From positions 1,116,001 to 1,180,000 of the forward strand of contig NZ_AP038804.1 in NCBI RefSeq assembly GCF_047159865.1: DNA of 64,000 nucleotides. The letters run 5' to 3'. A program made the translations under genes and the position numbers. Source of the DNA: JAIOSF01 sp047159865. Lineage in GTDB: Bacteria; Campylobacterota; Campylobacteria; Campylobacterales; Arcobacteraceae. The notes below the pieces were generated by a model. It saw only the letters and a program-made list of their open reading frames with translations, was not told where the DNA came from and searched no databases. Numbering within the stretch: the first letter of the stretch is position 1; each line of letters starts with the position of its first letter. Shown piece by piece: positions 27,309 to 35,246 of this stretch.

Positions 27309-27722
27309 ATGGAACAAACATTATCAATCATCAAACCAGATGCAGTAGAAAAAAATGTAGTTGGAAAGATATTAGACAGATTTGAAACAGCTGGACTAAG
27401 AATAGCTGCAACAAAAAAAATACAATTAAGTAAAGCAGATGCAGAAGCATTTTATGCAGTACATGCCGAAAGACCATTTTATGGTGAATTAGTTGACTTC
27501 ATGATCTCAGGACCAGTTGTAGTAACTGTACTTGAAGGTGAAGATGCAATGGCTAAAAACAGAGATTTAATGGGTGCTACAAACCCAAAAGAAGCAGAAG
27601 CTGGAACTATCAGAGCTGATTTTGCTGAGTCTATTGATGCAAATGCAGTTCATGGAAGTGATTCTTTAGAAAATGCAGCAAACGAAATTAACTTCTTTTT
27701 TGCACAAAAAGATATTTGTTAA
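27309..27722 (+). CDS. ndk: Nucleoside diphosphate kinase
   Basis: Ndk equilibrates nucleoside di- and triphosphates through a phosphohistidine. The 137-residue protein has the active-site His115 in NAVHGSDS, the N-terminal LSIIKPDAV and the GPVVVTVLEG strand. AACAGGAGC lies upstream of the ATG. It begins the ndk / DUF177 / rpmF / plsX / fabH group, whose order is well kept in this phylum. Confidence 0.97.
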   Translation: MEQTLSIIKPDAVEKNVVGKILDRFETAGLRIAATKKIQLSKADAEAFYAVHAERPFYGELVDFMISGPVVVTVLEGEDAMAKNRDLMGATNPKEAEAGTIRADFAESIDANAVHGSDSLENAANEINFFFAQKDIC

Positions 27723-27746
27723 TAACTTTATTTGTAAAATAAATCA

Positions 27747-28130
27747 GTGAAAATTGAATTTAGAAAGATCCCTTTAGATGAATCTGAATTTGAAATATCT
27801 TCAAATTCAGTTAAGTTTTTAGGTACTTTTAGTAAAATATCATCAAAACTTGCAAAAATTAATTCTAAATTAGTAGGAAAGTGTGATGTAGACTGCTGTA
27901 AATGTGGTACTACTTTTACTATTCCTATTAACACAGAAGTGAAATTTGTAGTTAGTGATGGTATATATTCTTCTGAACAAGATGAAGAGGAATTTGTGAT
28001 TATTGAAGTTGAAGAACATTTATTGGATTTCGATGAGATATTACATAGTGAGATAGAATCACTAAAATCTGAGTATCATATTTGTGATACTTGCAAAAAT
28101 AACGACGAATTAGTCGAAATAGAATATTAA
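27747..28130 (+). CDS. DUF177 (YceD-like) protein upstream of rpmF
   Basis: The 127-residue protein fits the DUF177/YceD family, whose member near rpmF is linked to 23S rRNA and ribosome assembly in E. coli and plants. It has a Cys-rich hairpin VDCCKCGTTF in the middle and a C-terminal CDTCKN, together four Cys that could hold zinc, plus an acidic C-terminal half. The start is GTG 27747 with no evident Shine-Dalgarno, 24 nt after ndk. The position just before rpmF is diagnostic. Confidence 0.75.
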   Translation: MKIEFRKIPLDESEFEISSNSVKFLGTFSKISSKLAKINSKLVGKCDVDCCKCGTTFTIPINTEVKFVVSDGIYSSEQDEEEFVIIEVEEHLLDFDEILHSEIESLKSEYHICDTCKNNDELVEIEY

Positions 28131-28139
28131 GGATATAAA

Positions 28140-28292
28140 ATGGCAGTACCAAAAAGACGAGTGAGTCACTCAAGAAGTGCAAAAAGAAGAACACACTATA
28201 AGATTACATTAAAAAGACCAGTTAAAGATACAGATGGAACATGGAAAATGCCTCATAATGTAAACCCTACAACAGGCGAATATAAAGCGTAA
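28140..28292 (+). CDS. rpmF: 50S ribosomal protein L32
   Basis: This 50-residue basic protein starts MAVPKRRVSHSRSAKRRTH, the standard L32 N terminus, and ends in VNPTTGEYKA. It lacks the Cys zinc-binding residues found in some L32 proteins. AAGGATAT precedes the ATG. Its stop shares a base with the plsX start (TAATG), so the two are translationally coupled, an arrangement found in many bacteria that links ribosome and lipid synthesis. Confidence 0.97.
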   Translation: MAVPKRRVSHSRSAKRRTHYKITLKRPVKDTDGTWKMPHNVNPTTGEYKA

Positions 28293-29281
28293 TGCTTAAA
28301 ATAGCTATAGATGCAATGGGTGGCGACAATGGTTGCGAACCTATTGTAGAAGGTGTTATTTTAGCACTGAAAAAAGACAGACACTTTACAGCCATCTTGG
28401 TTGGAAAAAAAGAAGAACTTTTACCTTTAATTCCTCAAAAATTTATAAACCGTGTTATTATTCATCAAGCAGATGATGTGATCAGTATGAATGATCATGC
28501 TACAGATGCTTTAAAAAGAAAAGACAGCACAGCATATCAAGCGATTGAGCTTGTAAGAACAGGTGAAGCTGATGCCTATGTAAGTGCTGGTCATAGTGGT
28601 GCATCTATGAGTTTGGCAACACTTAGAATAGGAAGAATTAAAGGTGTAAGTAGACCTGCTATTGCTACATTGATGCCAACAGTAAGTGGTACAACTTTAG
28701 TTTTAGATGTTGGTGCAAATGTAGATTGTGATTCTAAAAACTTATGTGAATTTGCAATTATGGGTCAAGTGTATGCTGAAGATGTTTTAGCAGTTGAAAA
28801 TCCTATGACAGGATTATTAAGTAACGGTGAAGAAGAGTCAAAAGGAAACGAAGTTTCTAAAGAAGCATTTAAAATGCTAGAAAATCTTCCAAACTTTATA
28901 GGTAATGTTGAGGGAAATGATATCTTTAATGGTACAGTTGATGTAGTTGCTTGTGATGGTTTTATAGGTAATATTATGTTGAAAACAGCAGAAGGTGTAG
29001 CTGATACTATTGGAAAAATTATCAAAGATAATTTAAGAAGATCTTTAGTTTCTATTGCTGGTGCAGTCTTAATGAGAAAAGTTTTTAAGAAATTGAAATT
29101 AAAAGTTGATTATGCTGAATATGGTGGTGCTCCATTAATTGGGGTAAAAGCTCCTGTAATTATTGCACATGGAAAATCTAATGCTAAAGCCATGCAAAAC
29201 GCTATTTTCCAAGCTATAGCGGCTGCTGATTCAAATCTAAATCAAGATATAGAAGATAAATTAAAACAATTTAAGGATTAA
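28292..29281 (+). CDS. plsX: Phosphate acyltransferase PlsX
   Basis: PlsX converts acyl-ACP to acyl phosphate for phospholipid synthesis. The 329-residue protein opens with IAIDAMGGDNGCEPIVEG, the family hallmark, and has SAGHSGASMSLATLRIGRI in the centre and GGAPLIGVKAPVIIAHG near the C terminus. It overlaps rpmF by one base and is 3 nt from fabH. Confidence 0.96.
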   Translation: MLKIAIDAMGGDNGCEPIVEGVILALKKDRHFTAILVGKKEELLPLIPQKFINRVIIHQADDVISMNDHATDALKRKDSTAYQAIELVRTGEADAYVSAGHSGASMSLATLRIGRIKGVSRPAIATLMPTVSGTTLVLDVGANVDCDSKNLCEFAIMGQVYAEDVLAVENPMTGLLSNGEEESKGNEVSKEAFKMLENLPNFIGNVEGNDIFNGTVDVVACDGFIGNIMLKTAEGVADTIGKIIKDNLRRSLVSIAGAVLMRKVFKKLKLKVDYAEYGGAPLIGVKAPVIIAHGKSNAKAMQNAIFQAIAAADSNLNQDIEDKLKQFKD

Positions 29282-29284
29282 ATT

Positions 29285-30259
29285 ATGTATGCTTCATTTA
29301 AATCTATAGGGGCATATTTGCCTAAAGAAGTTAGAACAAACCAATGGTTTGCTGATAAAATTGATACAACAGATGAATGGATTTTTAAAAGAACAGGAAT
29401 TAAAGAACGATTAATAGCTGCTCCTGATGAAAATACAAGTGATTTGGGTGTTAAAGCTTCTAAGGTTGCTATTGAGCGTGCTTGTATAGATGTAAGTGAA
29501 ATAGATTTAGTAATATGTGCAACATTAAGTCCAGACTTTAGCGCAATGCCTGCAACAGCTTGTTTGATAGCTGATAAATTAGGTATTAAAGATGTTATGG
29601 CATTTGATATTAGTGCAGCTTGTACAGGTTTTGTTTATGCTGTAAGTGTTGCAAAAGCATTCGTTGAATCAGGTATGAAAAAAAATGTACTGATTGTTGG
29701 TGCAGAAAAAGCTAGTAATGTTATGGATTATACTGATAGAAGTATATGTATGTTATTCGGAGATGGTGCAGGTGCTGCTATTATCTCAACTACAGATGAT
29801 AAAGAAAAATCTATAGTTGATGTTCAGTGTAGTGCTGATGGTGCATTGAGTGATATTCTTTATATTCCTGGTGTTGGAAGCGCAGATGAAAAATTTATGC
29901 ACATGAAAGGTAATGAAACTTTCAAAATTGCAGTGAAAACATTAACTTCTGATGTTGAAAAAATTATGGCAAAAAACAATTACACAAATGAAGATATTGA
30001 CTTGTTTATTCCACATCAAGCAAATTTCAGAATTATAAAAGCTGTTGGGACTGCATTGAAATTAAATGATAGTCAAAAAGTTTTAACAGTAGAAAAATTT
30101 GGTAATACTTCATCTGCATCGATTCCAATGGCAATGAATGAGTGTTATGAAGATGGAAGACTAACAAATGGGAAAACTATGCTTTTAGACGCATTTGGAG
30201 GTGGAGCTACATGGGGTTCTGCTATTATTAAATTTGATGGAAAAGATTTTATCAAATAA
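29285..30259 (+). CDS. fabH: 3-oxoacyl-ACP synthase III
   Basis: FabH starts fatty acid synthesis by condensing acetyl-CoA with malonyl-ACP. The 324-residue protein has the catalytic Cys113 in SAACTGFVY, the His in PHQANFRI and the Asn in FGNTSSAS. It is the last protein gene of the ndk-fabH group. The riboswitch begins only a few bases after its stop codon, so the riboswitch may be reached by read-through as well as by its own promoter. Confidence 0.96.
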   Translation: MYASFKSIGAYLPKEVRTNQWFADKIDTTDEWIFKRTGIKERLIAAPDENTSDLGVKASKVAIERACIDVSEIDLVICATLSPDFSAMPATACLIADKLGIKDVMAFDISAACTGFVYAVSVAKAFVESGMKKNVLIVGAEKASNVMDYTDRSICMLFGDGAGAAIISTTDDKEKSIVDVQCSADGALSDILYIPGVGSADEKFMHMKGNETFKIAVKTLTSDVEKIMAKNNYTNEDIDLFIPHQANFRIIKAVGTALKLNDSQKVLTVEKFGNTSSASIPMAMNECYEDGRLTNGKTMLLDAFGGGATWGSAIIKFDGKDFIK

Positions 30260-30263
30260 AAAA

Positions 30264-30336
30264 TCACTAGCCAAACTTACCGTGAGGTAAGGACGGAAAG
30301 CTACAGGTCTTAATTTAAGATGGCTGAGTTGCAATA
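30264..30336 (+). ncRNA. GEMM-I (c-di-GMP-I) riboswitch aptamer
   Basis: The segment shows the GEMM-I layout. A GCCAAAC strand at 30270-30276 is followed by a hairpin CTTACC-GTGA-GGTAAG (30276-30291) with a GNRA loop, then the junction GGACGGAAAGC, a second hairpin around GGTCTTAATTTAAGATGG, and a closing GAGTTGC strand. Counting in Vibrio cholerae Vc2 numbering from memory, G20, A47 and C92, which contact c-di-GMP, are kept, as is the C44-G83 cross-helix pair. Positions 21 and 46 are C and G where Vc2 has G and C, a matched swap. A G at 20 points to c-di-GMP rather than the cGAMP variant. It lies in the leader of the 80-residue membrane protein. Confidence 0.88.
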
Positions 30337-30362
30337 TTCTTATATATAAACTCTACTCTTAT

Positions 30363-30389
30363 TTTGATCCAATTATTAAAAGGATAAAA
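30363..30389 (+). promoter_or_regulatory. Possible SD-sequestering stem downstream of the riboswitch
   Basis: TTTGATCC at 30363-30370 can pair with GGATAAAA at 30382-30389 (four G-C/A-T pairs, one mismatch, three A-T pairs). The 3' arm contains the AAGGA Shine-Dalgarno region of the 80-residue gene. This would be a translational expression platform. No intrinsic terminator follows the aptamer. The pairing is short and is my inference. Confidence 0.35.
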
Positions 30390-30390
30390 T

Positions 30391-30633
30391 ATGGCACAAA
30401 AACAAGAAAAAAAATCAAACTTTTTAACGATACTTATAGTACTAATTATTGCAGGAGCAGCAGGATATTTCTATTCTACGCAACCAGATAGCAAAGATAA
30501 ATACAAAGTTAGAGCAGCAGGTGGTGGAGATACGAAATGGAAGGCGAGTTTTATTAACTTAACTGGAAAAGATGCTGAAGATAAAAAAATAGGCTTGTCT
30601 GATGAATACTGGGAAGGTGGAAAATTTAAATAG
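30391..30633 (+). CDS. Unknown small membrane-anchored protein under riboswitch control
   Basis: I do not recognise this 80-residue protein. It has a basic N terminus (MAQKQEKK), one hydrophobic helix at about residues 11-27 and a polar C-terminal part of about 50 residues with a Gly-Gly-Gly-Asp and aromatic residues at Trp43 and Trp74. It is probably an inner-membrane anchored periplasmic peptide. AAAGGATAAAAT precedes the ATG. Its leader carries the GEMM-I aptamer, so its expression should follow c-di-GMP level. It is convergent with pyrE, 9 nt away. Confidence 0.75.
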   Translation: MAQKQEKKSNFLTILIVLIIAGAAGYFYSTQPDSKDKYKVRAAGGGDTKWKASFINLTGKDAEDKKIGLSDEYWEGGKFK

Positions 30634-30642
30634 AAGTGAGGA

Positions 30643-31242
30643 TTAGTTCCCTCTACTTCCTGGTTTGTATGCTATATCCTTAAAGTCACACTCTTCTGGC
30701 GAATACATTTCAAAAGTAAAATCTTCTAAAGCGAATAATGGCTTATCTAATGGTAATTTACAATTATCTTTTTGTTTTAAATCACTACCAACTCTTGAAC
30801 AAAATCCTCTGTTTGCTAGTGCAGCATAAGCTACAATATTTCCACCATCAGCTTCAACTTGTTTAGCAGCTTCTAAAGCAGATCCACCTGTTGTGATAAT
30901 ATCTTCACAAATGATATAATTTTCACCTTCTGTTACTTCGAAACCTCTTCTAATAGTCATCTCTCCATCAACGCGCTCTGCAAAAATAAATCTTACATCA
31001 AGTGCAGTTGCAAGTGCAAAACCAGCAATGAGTCCACCCAAAGCAGGTGAACATACAGCATCAACTTTAATACCCGATTTTTTAATCTGCTCTGCTAATG
31101 CTTCTGCAAGTAACTTTGCAGTTTTTGGGTCTTCTAAAACCTTTGCTGACTGTAAATAAAACTTTGAAAAGTTACCACTGCTTAATTTAAAATGCCCTTC
31201 AAGAAGTGCATTTGAGTCTTTGTAAATTTGTTCTACATTCAT
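30643..31242 (-). CDS. pyrE: Orotate phosphoribosyltransferase
   Basis: PyrE joins orotate with PRPP to give OMP in pyrimidine synthesis. The 199-residue protein has the PRPP loop in ICEDIITTGGSALEAA, the N-terminal FKLSSGNFSKFYLQSAK and the SPALGGLIAGFALA strand. It is 2 nt downstream of frr and ends the minus-strand run secG / deacetylase / frr / pyrE, an order that in Campylobacter lacks the deacetylase as I recall. Confidence 0.95.
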   Translation of the reverse strand: MNVEQIYKDSNALLEGHFKLSSGNFSKFYLQSAKVLEDPKTAKLLAEALAEQIKKSGIKVDAVCSPALGGLIAGFALATALDVRFIFAERVDGEMTIRRGFEVTEGENYIICEDIITTGGSALEAAKQVEADGGNIVAYAALANRGFCSRVGSDLKQKDNCKLPLDKPLFALEDFTFEMYSPEECDFKDIAYKPGSRGN

Positions 31243-31244
31243 GA

Positions 31245-31802
31245 TTAAATCTTCATAATTTCAATATCTTTAGCTTTGAAAAGTTCATCTGCTTTTGCAA
31301 CATAAGAATCAGTGATTTTTTGAATCTCATCTTGTGCTCTTTTTGAATCATCTTCTGTAATCTCTTTGTCTTTTAAAAGCTTTTTGATTTTATCGTTTGC
31401 AGTTTTTCTGATGTTTCTGATTGCAACTTTTGCATTATCTGTCATCACTTTTGCACCTTTAACACTCTCTTTTCTTTGATCTTGTGTCATTGGTGGGAAA
31501 AATAGTTGTACTGATTCTCCATTGTTATTTGGATTTACTCCAATATTTGCAGCACTTATAGCTTTTTCAATCTCACCAACTAAGTGTTTTTCCCAAGGTG
31601 AAATATTAATTGTTGTTGCGTCAGGTACAAGAATAGAAGCAACTTGTGCTAAAGCTGTTTGTGTTCCATAGTAGTCTACTGTGATATTATCTAAAATACT
31701 CGGTTGTACTTTACCTGTTCTTAGTGTTTGATAATCTCTTTTTAAAGCCTCTAAAGACTTATCCATATTTTCTTTTGTTTCTTCATAATTTTCGTTAATC
31801 AT
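31245..31802 (-). CDS. frr: Ribosome recycling factor
   Basis: Frr splits post-termination ribosomes together with EF-G. The 185-residue protein has the expected three-helix bundle and small beta domain, with LRTGKVQPSILDNITVDYYG and INISPWEK as family marks and a lysine-rich IRNIRKTANDKIKKLLKDKE helix. It is coupled to pyrE downstream and is 1 nt after the deacetylase gene. Confidence 0.96.
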   Translation of the reverse strand: MINENYEETKENMDKSLEALKRDYQTLRTGKVQPSILDNITVDYYGTQTALAQVASILVPDATTINISPWEKHLVGEIEKAISAANIGVNPNNNGESVQLFFPPMTQDQRKESVKGAKVMTDNAKVAIRNIRKTANDKIKKLLKDKEITEDDSKRAQDEIQKITDSYVAKADELFKAKDIEIMKI

Positions 31803-31803
31803 T

Positions 31804-32769
31804 TTATTCCCCTTTTTTAGTTTTAATTTTATTTATAATTTTATTAGAAATAGTAAAGACATTTGGTCCCAATATTACTCTTGTTCTTGCCCGTTTTAGA
31901 TATATATTTAGATTTAAATCTACTAAACCATTTTTTACTGTAACATCTCGCCAACCTTCACTAGTTATGTAAAGTTTTAGCTTTTTATATTTAGGATCAA
32001 CTTGAACTGTTATTTTTTTTAGTACACCATCTTTTGGAAATTGTTTTGGTTCTATCCAAGTTGCATCAAAAGTTTTGTATCGTAATTTGTGATTGATATT
32101 TACATCACCAACTAAAGCTATTCTTGGTATATCGTAAATATTAGTTTTTTGATTTACTGAGCCAGTATTTTGATTTAGAATTGCTCGAAAGTTAAAGTTA
32201 GTTTTGAGTGTATTTGTAACCTCTTCGTTAAACTCGCCATACGGATATGCATAAGTTGTTGGAGTGATATTTGTATTTTTTACAAAAATATCAAATGCTT
32301 TTTTTGTGTCTTCTACAATCTCTTTTTGTGATAAATTTTGTAATCGTGGATGAGAATATGAATGTAAACCAATTTCCCCATACTTAGAACTTTCTTTAAT
32401 CTGTTCCCAACTCATATAATCACCGTAATGTTTCTCTGTAGCTTTTACATAAACATATAAACTAAATGGATAATTGTATTTTTTAAAAACTTCTAAACCA
32501 TGATCATAAAAACTTTTATATGCATCATCAATAGTTAATGCAATCCATTTCTCAGGAATAGATTCTTTTTTTTCTAGTTTGTCTAAGATTTTTGAAAGTG
32601 GAACCACTTCGTAGTTATTAGATTTAAAGTATTCAAACTGTCTAGTAAGCTCTTTTAGTGTTGTATTTGCACTCTTATATCTTTCATCAGCAAAACGATG
32701 ATAAACAAATATATGAGCATTTGCAAAAATATAAGAAGTTGAGATAATTAATAGAAATAAATATTTCAT
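31804..32769 (-). CDS. Periplasmic polysaccharide deacetylase family protein
   Basis: This 321-residue protein has a signal peptide (about residues 1-18) and a NodB-type deacetylase domain. The motif 1 acidic pair appears as LTIDDAYKSF, the metal His residues as HSYSHPRL, and a later motif as YPYGEFNEEV. Such enzymes remove N-acetyl groups from peptidoglycan or surface polysaccharide using a divalent metal. Its C-terminal 80 residues form a beta-rich extension. It is inserted between secG and frr, which I recall as adjacent in Campylobacter. The substrate is unknown. Confidence 0.85.
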   Translation of the reverse strand: MKYLFLLIISTSYIFANAHIFVYHRFADERYKSANTTLKELTRQFEYFKSNNYEVVPLSKILDKLEKKESIPEKWIALTIDDAYKSFYDHGLEVFKKYNYPFSLYVYVKATEKHYGDYMSWEQIKESSKYGEIGLHSYSHPRLQNLSQKEIVEDTKKAFDIFVKNTNITPTTYAYPYGEFNEEVTNTLKTNFNFRAILNQNTGSVNQKTNIYDIPRIALVGDVNINHKLRYKTFDATWIEPKQFPKDGVLKKITVQVDPKYKKLKLYITSEGWRDVTVKNGLVDLNLNIYLKRARTRVILGPNVFTISNKIINKIKTKKGE

Positions 32770-32782
32770 TTCTATTAATTAA

Positions 32783-33118
32783 TTAGTTAGACGAAGGTGC
32801 AACAGGTGCAGTTGATGCTGGAATAGCATCTGTAACAGGTGCACTAGGAATTAAAGAGTTGATTTCCACATTGTCAATAACACTTTTCGAAGATTCTTGG
32901 TTGTATAAATATCCAAGATAAAGTGTATTTAGTACTATTAATATACCAAGTCCAAATGTAATTTTAGTTAGAAAATTTGCAGGACCTTTTGCTCCAAACA
33001 TAGAATCGTTGCTACCACTGTATGCCCCAAGTCCCATACTTGAACTCTTCTGTAATAAAATAGCAATTGTAATTAAAATTGCTAAAACAAATTGTATTAT
33101 TAATAATGTTGATGTCAT
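32783..33118 (-). CDS. secG: Preprotein translocase subunit SecG
   Basis: SecG is a small inner-membrane subunit of the SecYEG channel. The 111-residue protein has two transmembrane helices (about 4-22 and 51-72) joined by the family loop LLQKSSSMGLGAYSG and a GAKGPANFLTKIT segment. The C-terminal 35 residues are Pro/Ala/Ser rich and disordered, common in this phylum. It heads the secG-deacetylase-frr-pyrE run. Confidence 0.9.
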   Translation of the reverse strand: MTSTLLIIQFVLAILITIAILLQKSSSMGLGAYSGSNDSMFGAKGPANFLTKITFGLGILIVLNTLYLGYLYNQESSKSVIDNVEINSLIPSAPVTDAIPASTAPVAPSSN

Positions 33119-33263
33119 ATTAATCCTTAAGCTTTAAATAAGCAGAATTATATCTAATTATCGATTAAAATTAAGTTATGCAATTGAGATTTTTTTTAGA
33201 AAGAAAATAGAAATTTTGATTTGTAACTATTATTATTGTATAATCAAATAAAAGGAGACATTT

Positions 33264-33761
33264 ATGGATATAATAACAGAACAATTTGAAAATATTTCTC
33301 TTCATCAATTATACACAAAACTGTCTACCAAACACGCAGAGATTGAAAAACTTGAAGAGAAAGATAAAATAGAATCTATAAAAAAACAAGATTATATTGA
33401 AGCTTCAATAAACAAGTATGACGATGATGATTTTGCACGAGTTTTAGAAAAATTTAAAAACAAAGATGCTGAAATTAGAACACATGAACAGGTTCATGCT
33501 AGTATAGGACATACTACAGTACCTATATCATATTCGTATCAACAAGGACCAGATGGCAAAATGTATGCTGTTGGTGGGAGTGTGCGATTGGAAACTTCTA
33601 TGCCAGATGATCCTAAAGCTGCTGCTTTTAAGTTAGATATGTTGCAAAAAGCAGCTTCAGCTCCTTCAAATACAAGTGGTGCTGATAATGCGATAGCTTC
33701 ACAATCGAATTTAAATAAAATACTACTTCAATTAAAAGGGGAAGAAAATGCAAATAAATAA
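33264..33761 (+). CDS. SprA-related putative metalloprotease (HExxH)
   Basis: The 165-residue protein has a charged, helical N terminus and a zincin-like motif THEQVHAS with His74, Glu75 and His78, followed by PISYSYQQGPDGKMYAVGG. This pattern matches the SprA-related / CJM1_0395 family of putative metalloproteases. It has no signal peptide. AAAGGAGAC precedes the ATG. Its stop overlaps the start of the 82-residue axial-like gene by 14 nt, so they are coupled. Protease activity is inferred from the motif only. Confidence 0.75.
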   Translation: MDIITEQFENISLHQLYTKLSTKHAEIEKLEEKDKIESIKKQDYIEASINKYDDDDFARVLEKFKNKDAEIRTHEQVHASIGHTTVPISYSYQQGPDGKMYAVGGSVRLETSMPDDPKAAAFKLDMLQKAASAPSNTSGADNAIASQSNLNKILLQLKGEENANK

Positions 33762-33996
33762 TAATGTTAATTCGATGATACAACTTGAAAAAAACTTAGA
33801 TAAAAGTGCATCCACAATTGCAAGTAACACTCCTCTTTCTAATATAAATGAAAAAGAAAACATAGTAAATAATGATTTTGATTTAGTAAAAGAGATGGTA
33901 AAACAAATTGAGATACCAATAGCATATACTGCAAATGCAGAGGTTATCTCAACACAAAATGCTATGCATGATACATTGTTAGATATAAAAGCATAA
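33748..33996 (+). CDS. Miniature flagellar axial-like protein
   Basis: This 82-residue protein has ends that resemble the axial family of rod, hook and junction proteins and almost nothing between. The N terminus INNNVNSMIQLEKNLDKSAS looks like the first helix, and the C terminus TANAEVISTQNAMHDTLLDI matches the pattern of the C-terminal helix, as in FlgK of this window (EANAKMITIVDEMLATLL). It has no signal peptide, as expected for type III export. AAGGGGAAG lies before the ATG inside the upstream gene. Its role is unknown. Confidence 0.65.
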   Translation: MQINNNVNSMIQLEKNLDKSASTIASNTPLSNINEKENIVNNDFDLVKEMVKQIEIPIAYTANAEVISTQNAMHDTLLDIKA

Positions 33997-34026
33997 AATT
34001 TATAAATATAAAGTCGATAATAATAC

Positions 34027-34854
34027 ATGAAAATAATTAATAATATACAAGAGTTAAAACTACAACTTCAACAAGAAAATAAAACAATTGGCTTAGTGCC
34101 AACAATGGGTTCATTGCATGAGGGACATATCTCCCTCATCAAAAAAGCAAGAAAAGAAAATGAGGTTGTAGTTGTATCTATATTTGTAAATCCTACACAG
34201 TTCTTGGCAAATGAAGATTTAGATAAGTATCCACGAAAAGATGAATCAGATAAAAAGATCTGTGCTCTTTGTGAAGTTGATTATCTTTTTATGCCAAATA
34301 TTAACACGATGTATAGTCAAGATGAAGTTTTAATAAAAGCACCCAAAATAAATAGTTTTATTTTAGAGGGTGAAAAGCGTCCGGGACATTTTGATGGAGT
34401 GTTACAAATAGTTTTAAAATTGTTTAACATAGTAAATCCTACAAATGCTTATTTTGGTAAAAAAGATGCTCAGCAACTATCTCTTGTAATGCAAATGGTA
34501 GAAAACTTTTATATGGATGTTACTATTGTCCCTTGTGAAATTGTTCGAGAATCAGATGGTTTGGCATTGAGTAGTAGAAATGTATATCTTAGCCATGATG
34601 AGAAAGCGGAAGCTTTAAAAGTTTCACAATCTTTAAACTTAGCATCAAAATTAGTGGTAAATTTAGAATTGAATTGTAGTACGATTATAGAAAATATGAA
34701 AACTGCACTCTCTTCTGAAAAAATTGAAATAGAGTATGTAAGTATTGTTAATAGAAAATTTCAAACTATAGAAACAATAGAGTTGAAAAATAGTATAATA
34801 TTAGTAGCTGTAAAAATTGGTACTACACGACTCATAGATAATATTTGGATTTAG
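34027..34854 (+). CDS. panC: Pantothenate synthetase
   Basis: PanC joins pantoate and beta-alanine with ATP to make pantothenate for coenzyme A. The 275-residue protein has the HIGH-like MGSLHEGHISLIKKAR near residue 30, FVNPTQF, the YFGKKDAQQL segment and the KMSKS-like SDGLALSSRN motif. It begins 30 nt after the axial-like gene. No panB or panD is in the window. Confidence 0.96.
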   Translation: MKIINNIQELKLQLQQENKTIGLVPTMGSLHEGHISLIKKARKENEVVVVSIFVNPTQFLANEDLDKYPRKDESDKKICALCEVDYLFMPNINTMYSQDEVLIKAPKINSFILEGEKRPGHFDGVLQIVLKLFNIVNPTNAYFGKKDAQQLSLVMQMVENFYMDVTIVPCEIVRESDGLALSSRNVYLSHDEKAEALKVSQSLNLASKLVVNLELNCSTIIENMKTALSSEKIEIEYVSIVNRKFQTIETIELKNSIILVAVKIGTTRLIDNIWI

Positions 34855-34914
34855 TAAATGTATATGTTATTCGTGAGAACAGTAGATAGTTGATTAAAAA
34901 TTAAAGGGAAAGTT

Positions 34915-35241
34915 ATGAAATTAAAATATTTGTTTTTTTGTTGTTCATTATTTTTGACACTGCTTCATGCAGATTCTAAAAAAGTTGATTGTTTAATTCT
35001 TGAAGATGAGAATTCAATTATTTGTAAATATTCACATGAAAGAGTCTCTTTTGCAAAAAACATTACTGTTGAATGGATTGAACCAGATGGGATAGTTACT
35101 CGAACAAGAGAGATGATAATTCCTGCGTACCATGGTTCAATATATGATTATAGATATATACAAGGTAGAACACAAGGAACTTGGACTTTTAAAGTAATAG
35201 ATAATGACAAAGAGTTCACAACAAATTTTACAATAGAATAG
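34915..35241 (+). CDS. Unknown periplasmic protein
   Basis: I do not recognise this 108-residue protein. It has a clear signal peptide (MKLKYLFFCCSLFLTLLHA) and a mature part of about 89 residues that looks like a small beta sandwich, with two Cys (in VDCLILE and SIICKYS) that may form a disulfide, and ends with GTWTFKVIDNDKEFTTNF. AAAGGGAAAG precedes the ATG. It is 5 nt before the flavoprotein gene and probably co-transcribed. Confidence 0.7.
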   Translation: MKLKYLFFCCSLFLTLLHADSKKVDCLILEDENSIICKYSHERVSFAKNITVEWIEPDGIVTRTREMIIPAYHGSIYDYRYIQGRTQGTWTFKVIDNDKEFTTNFTIE

Positions 35242-35246
35242 GTTTA

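Noticed and set aside
33264..33996. The overlap of the HExxH gene and the 82-residue gene as a frameshifted single gene
   Set aside because: The second gene has its own ATG and a good AAGGGGAAG site inside the first, and its N terminus resembles axial proteins, so two genes fit better.
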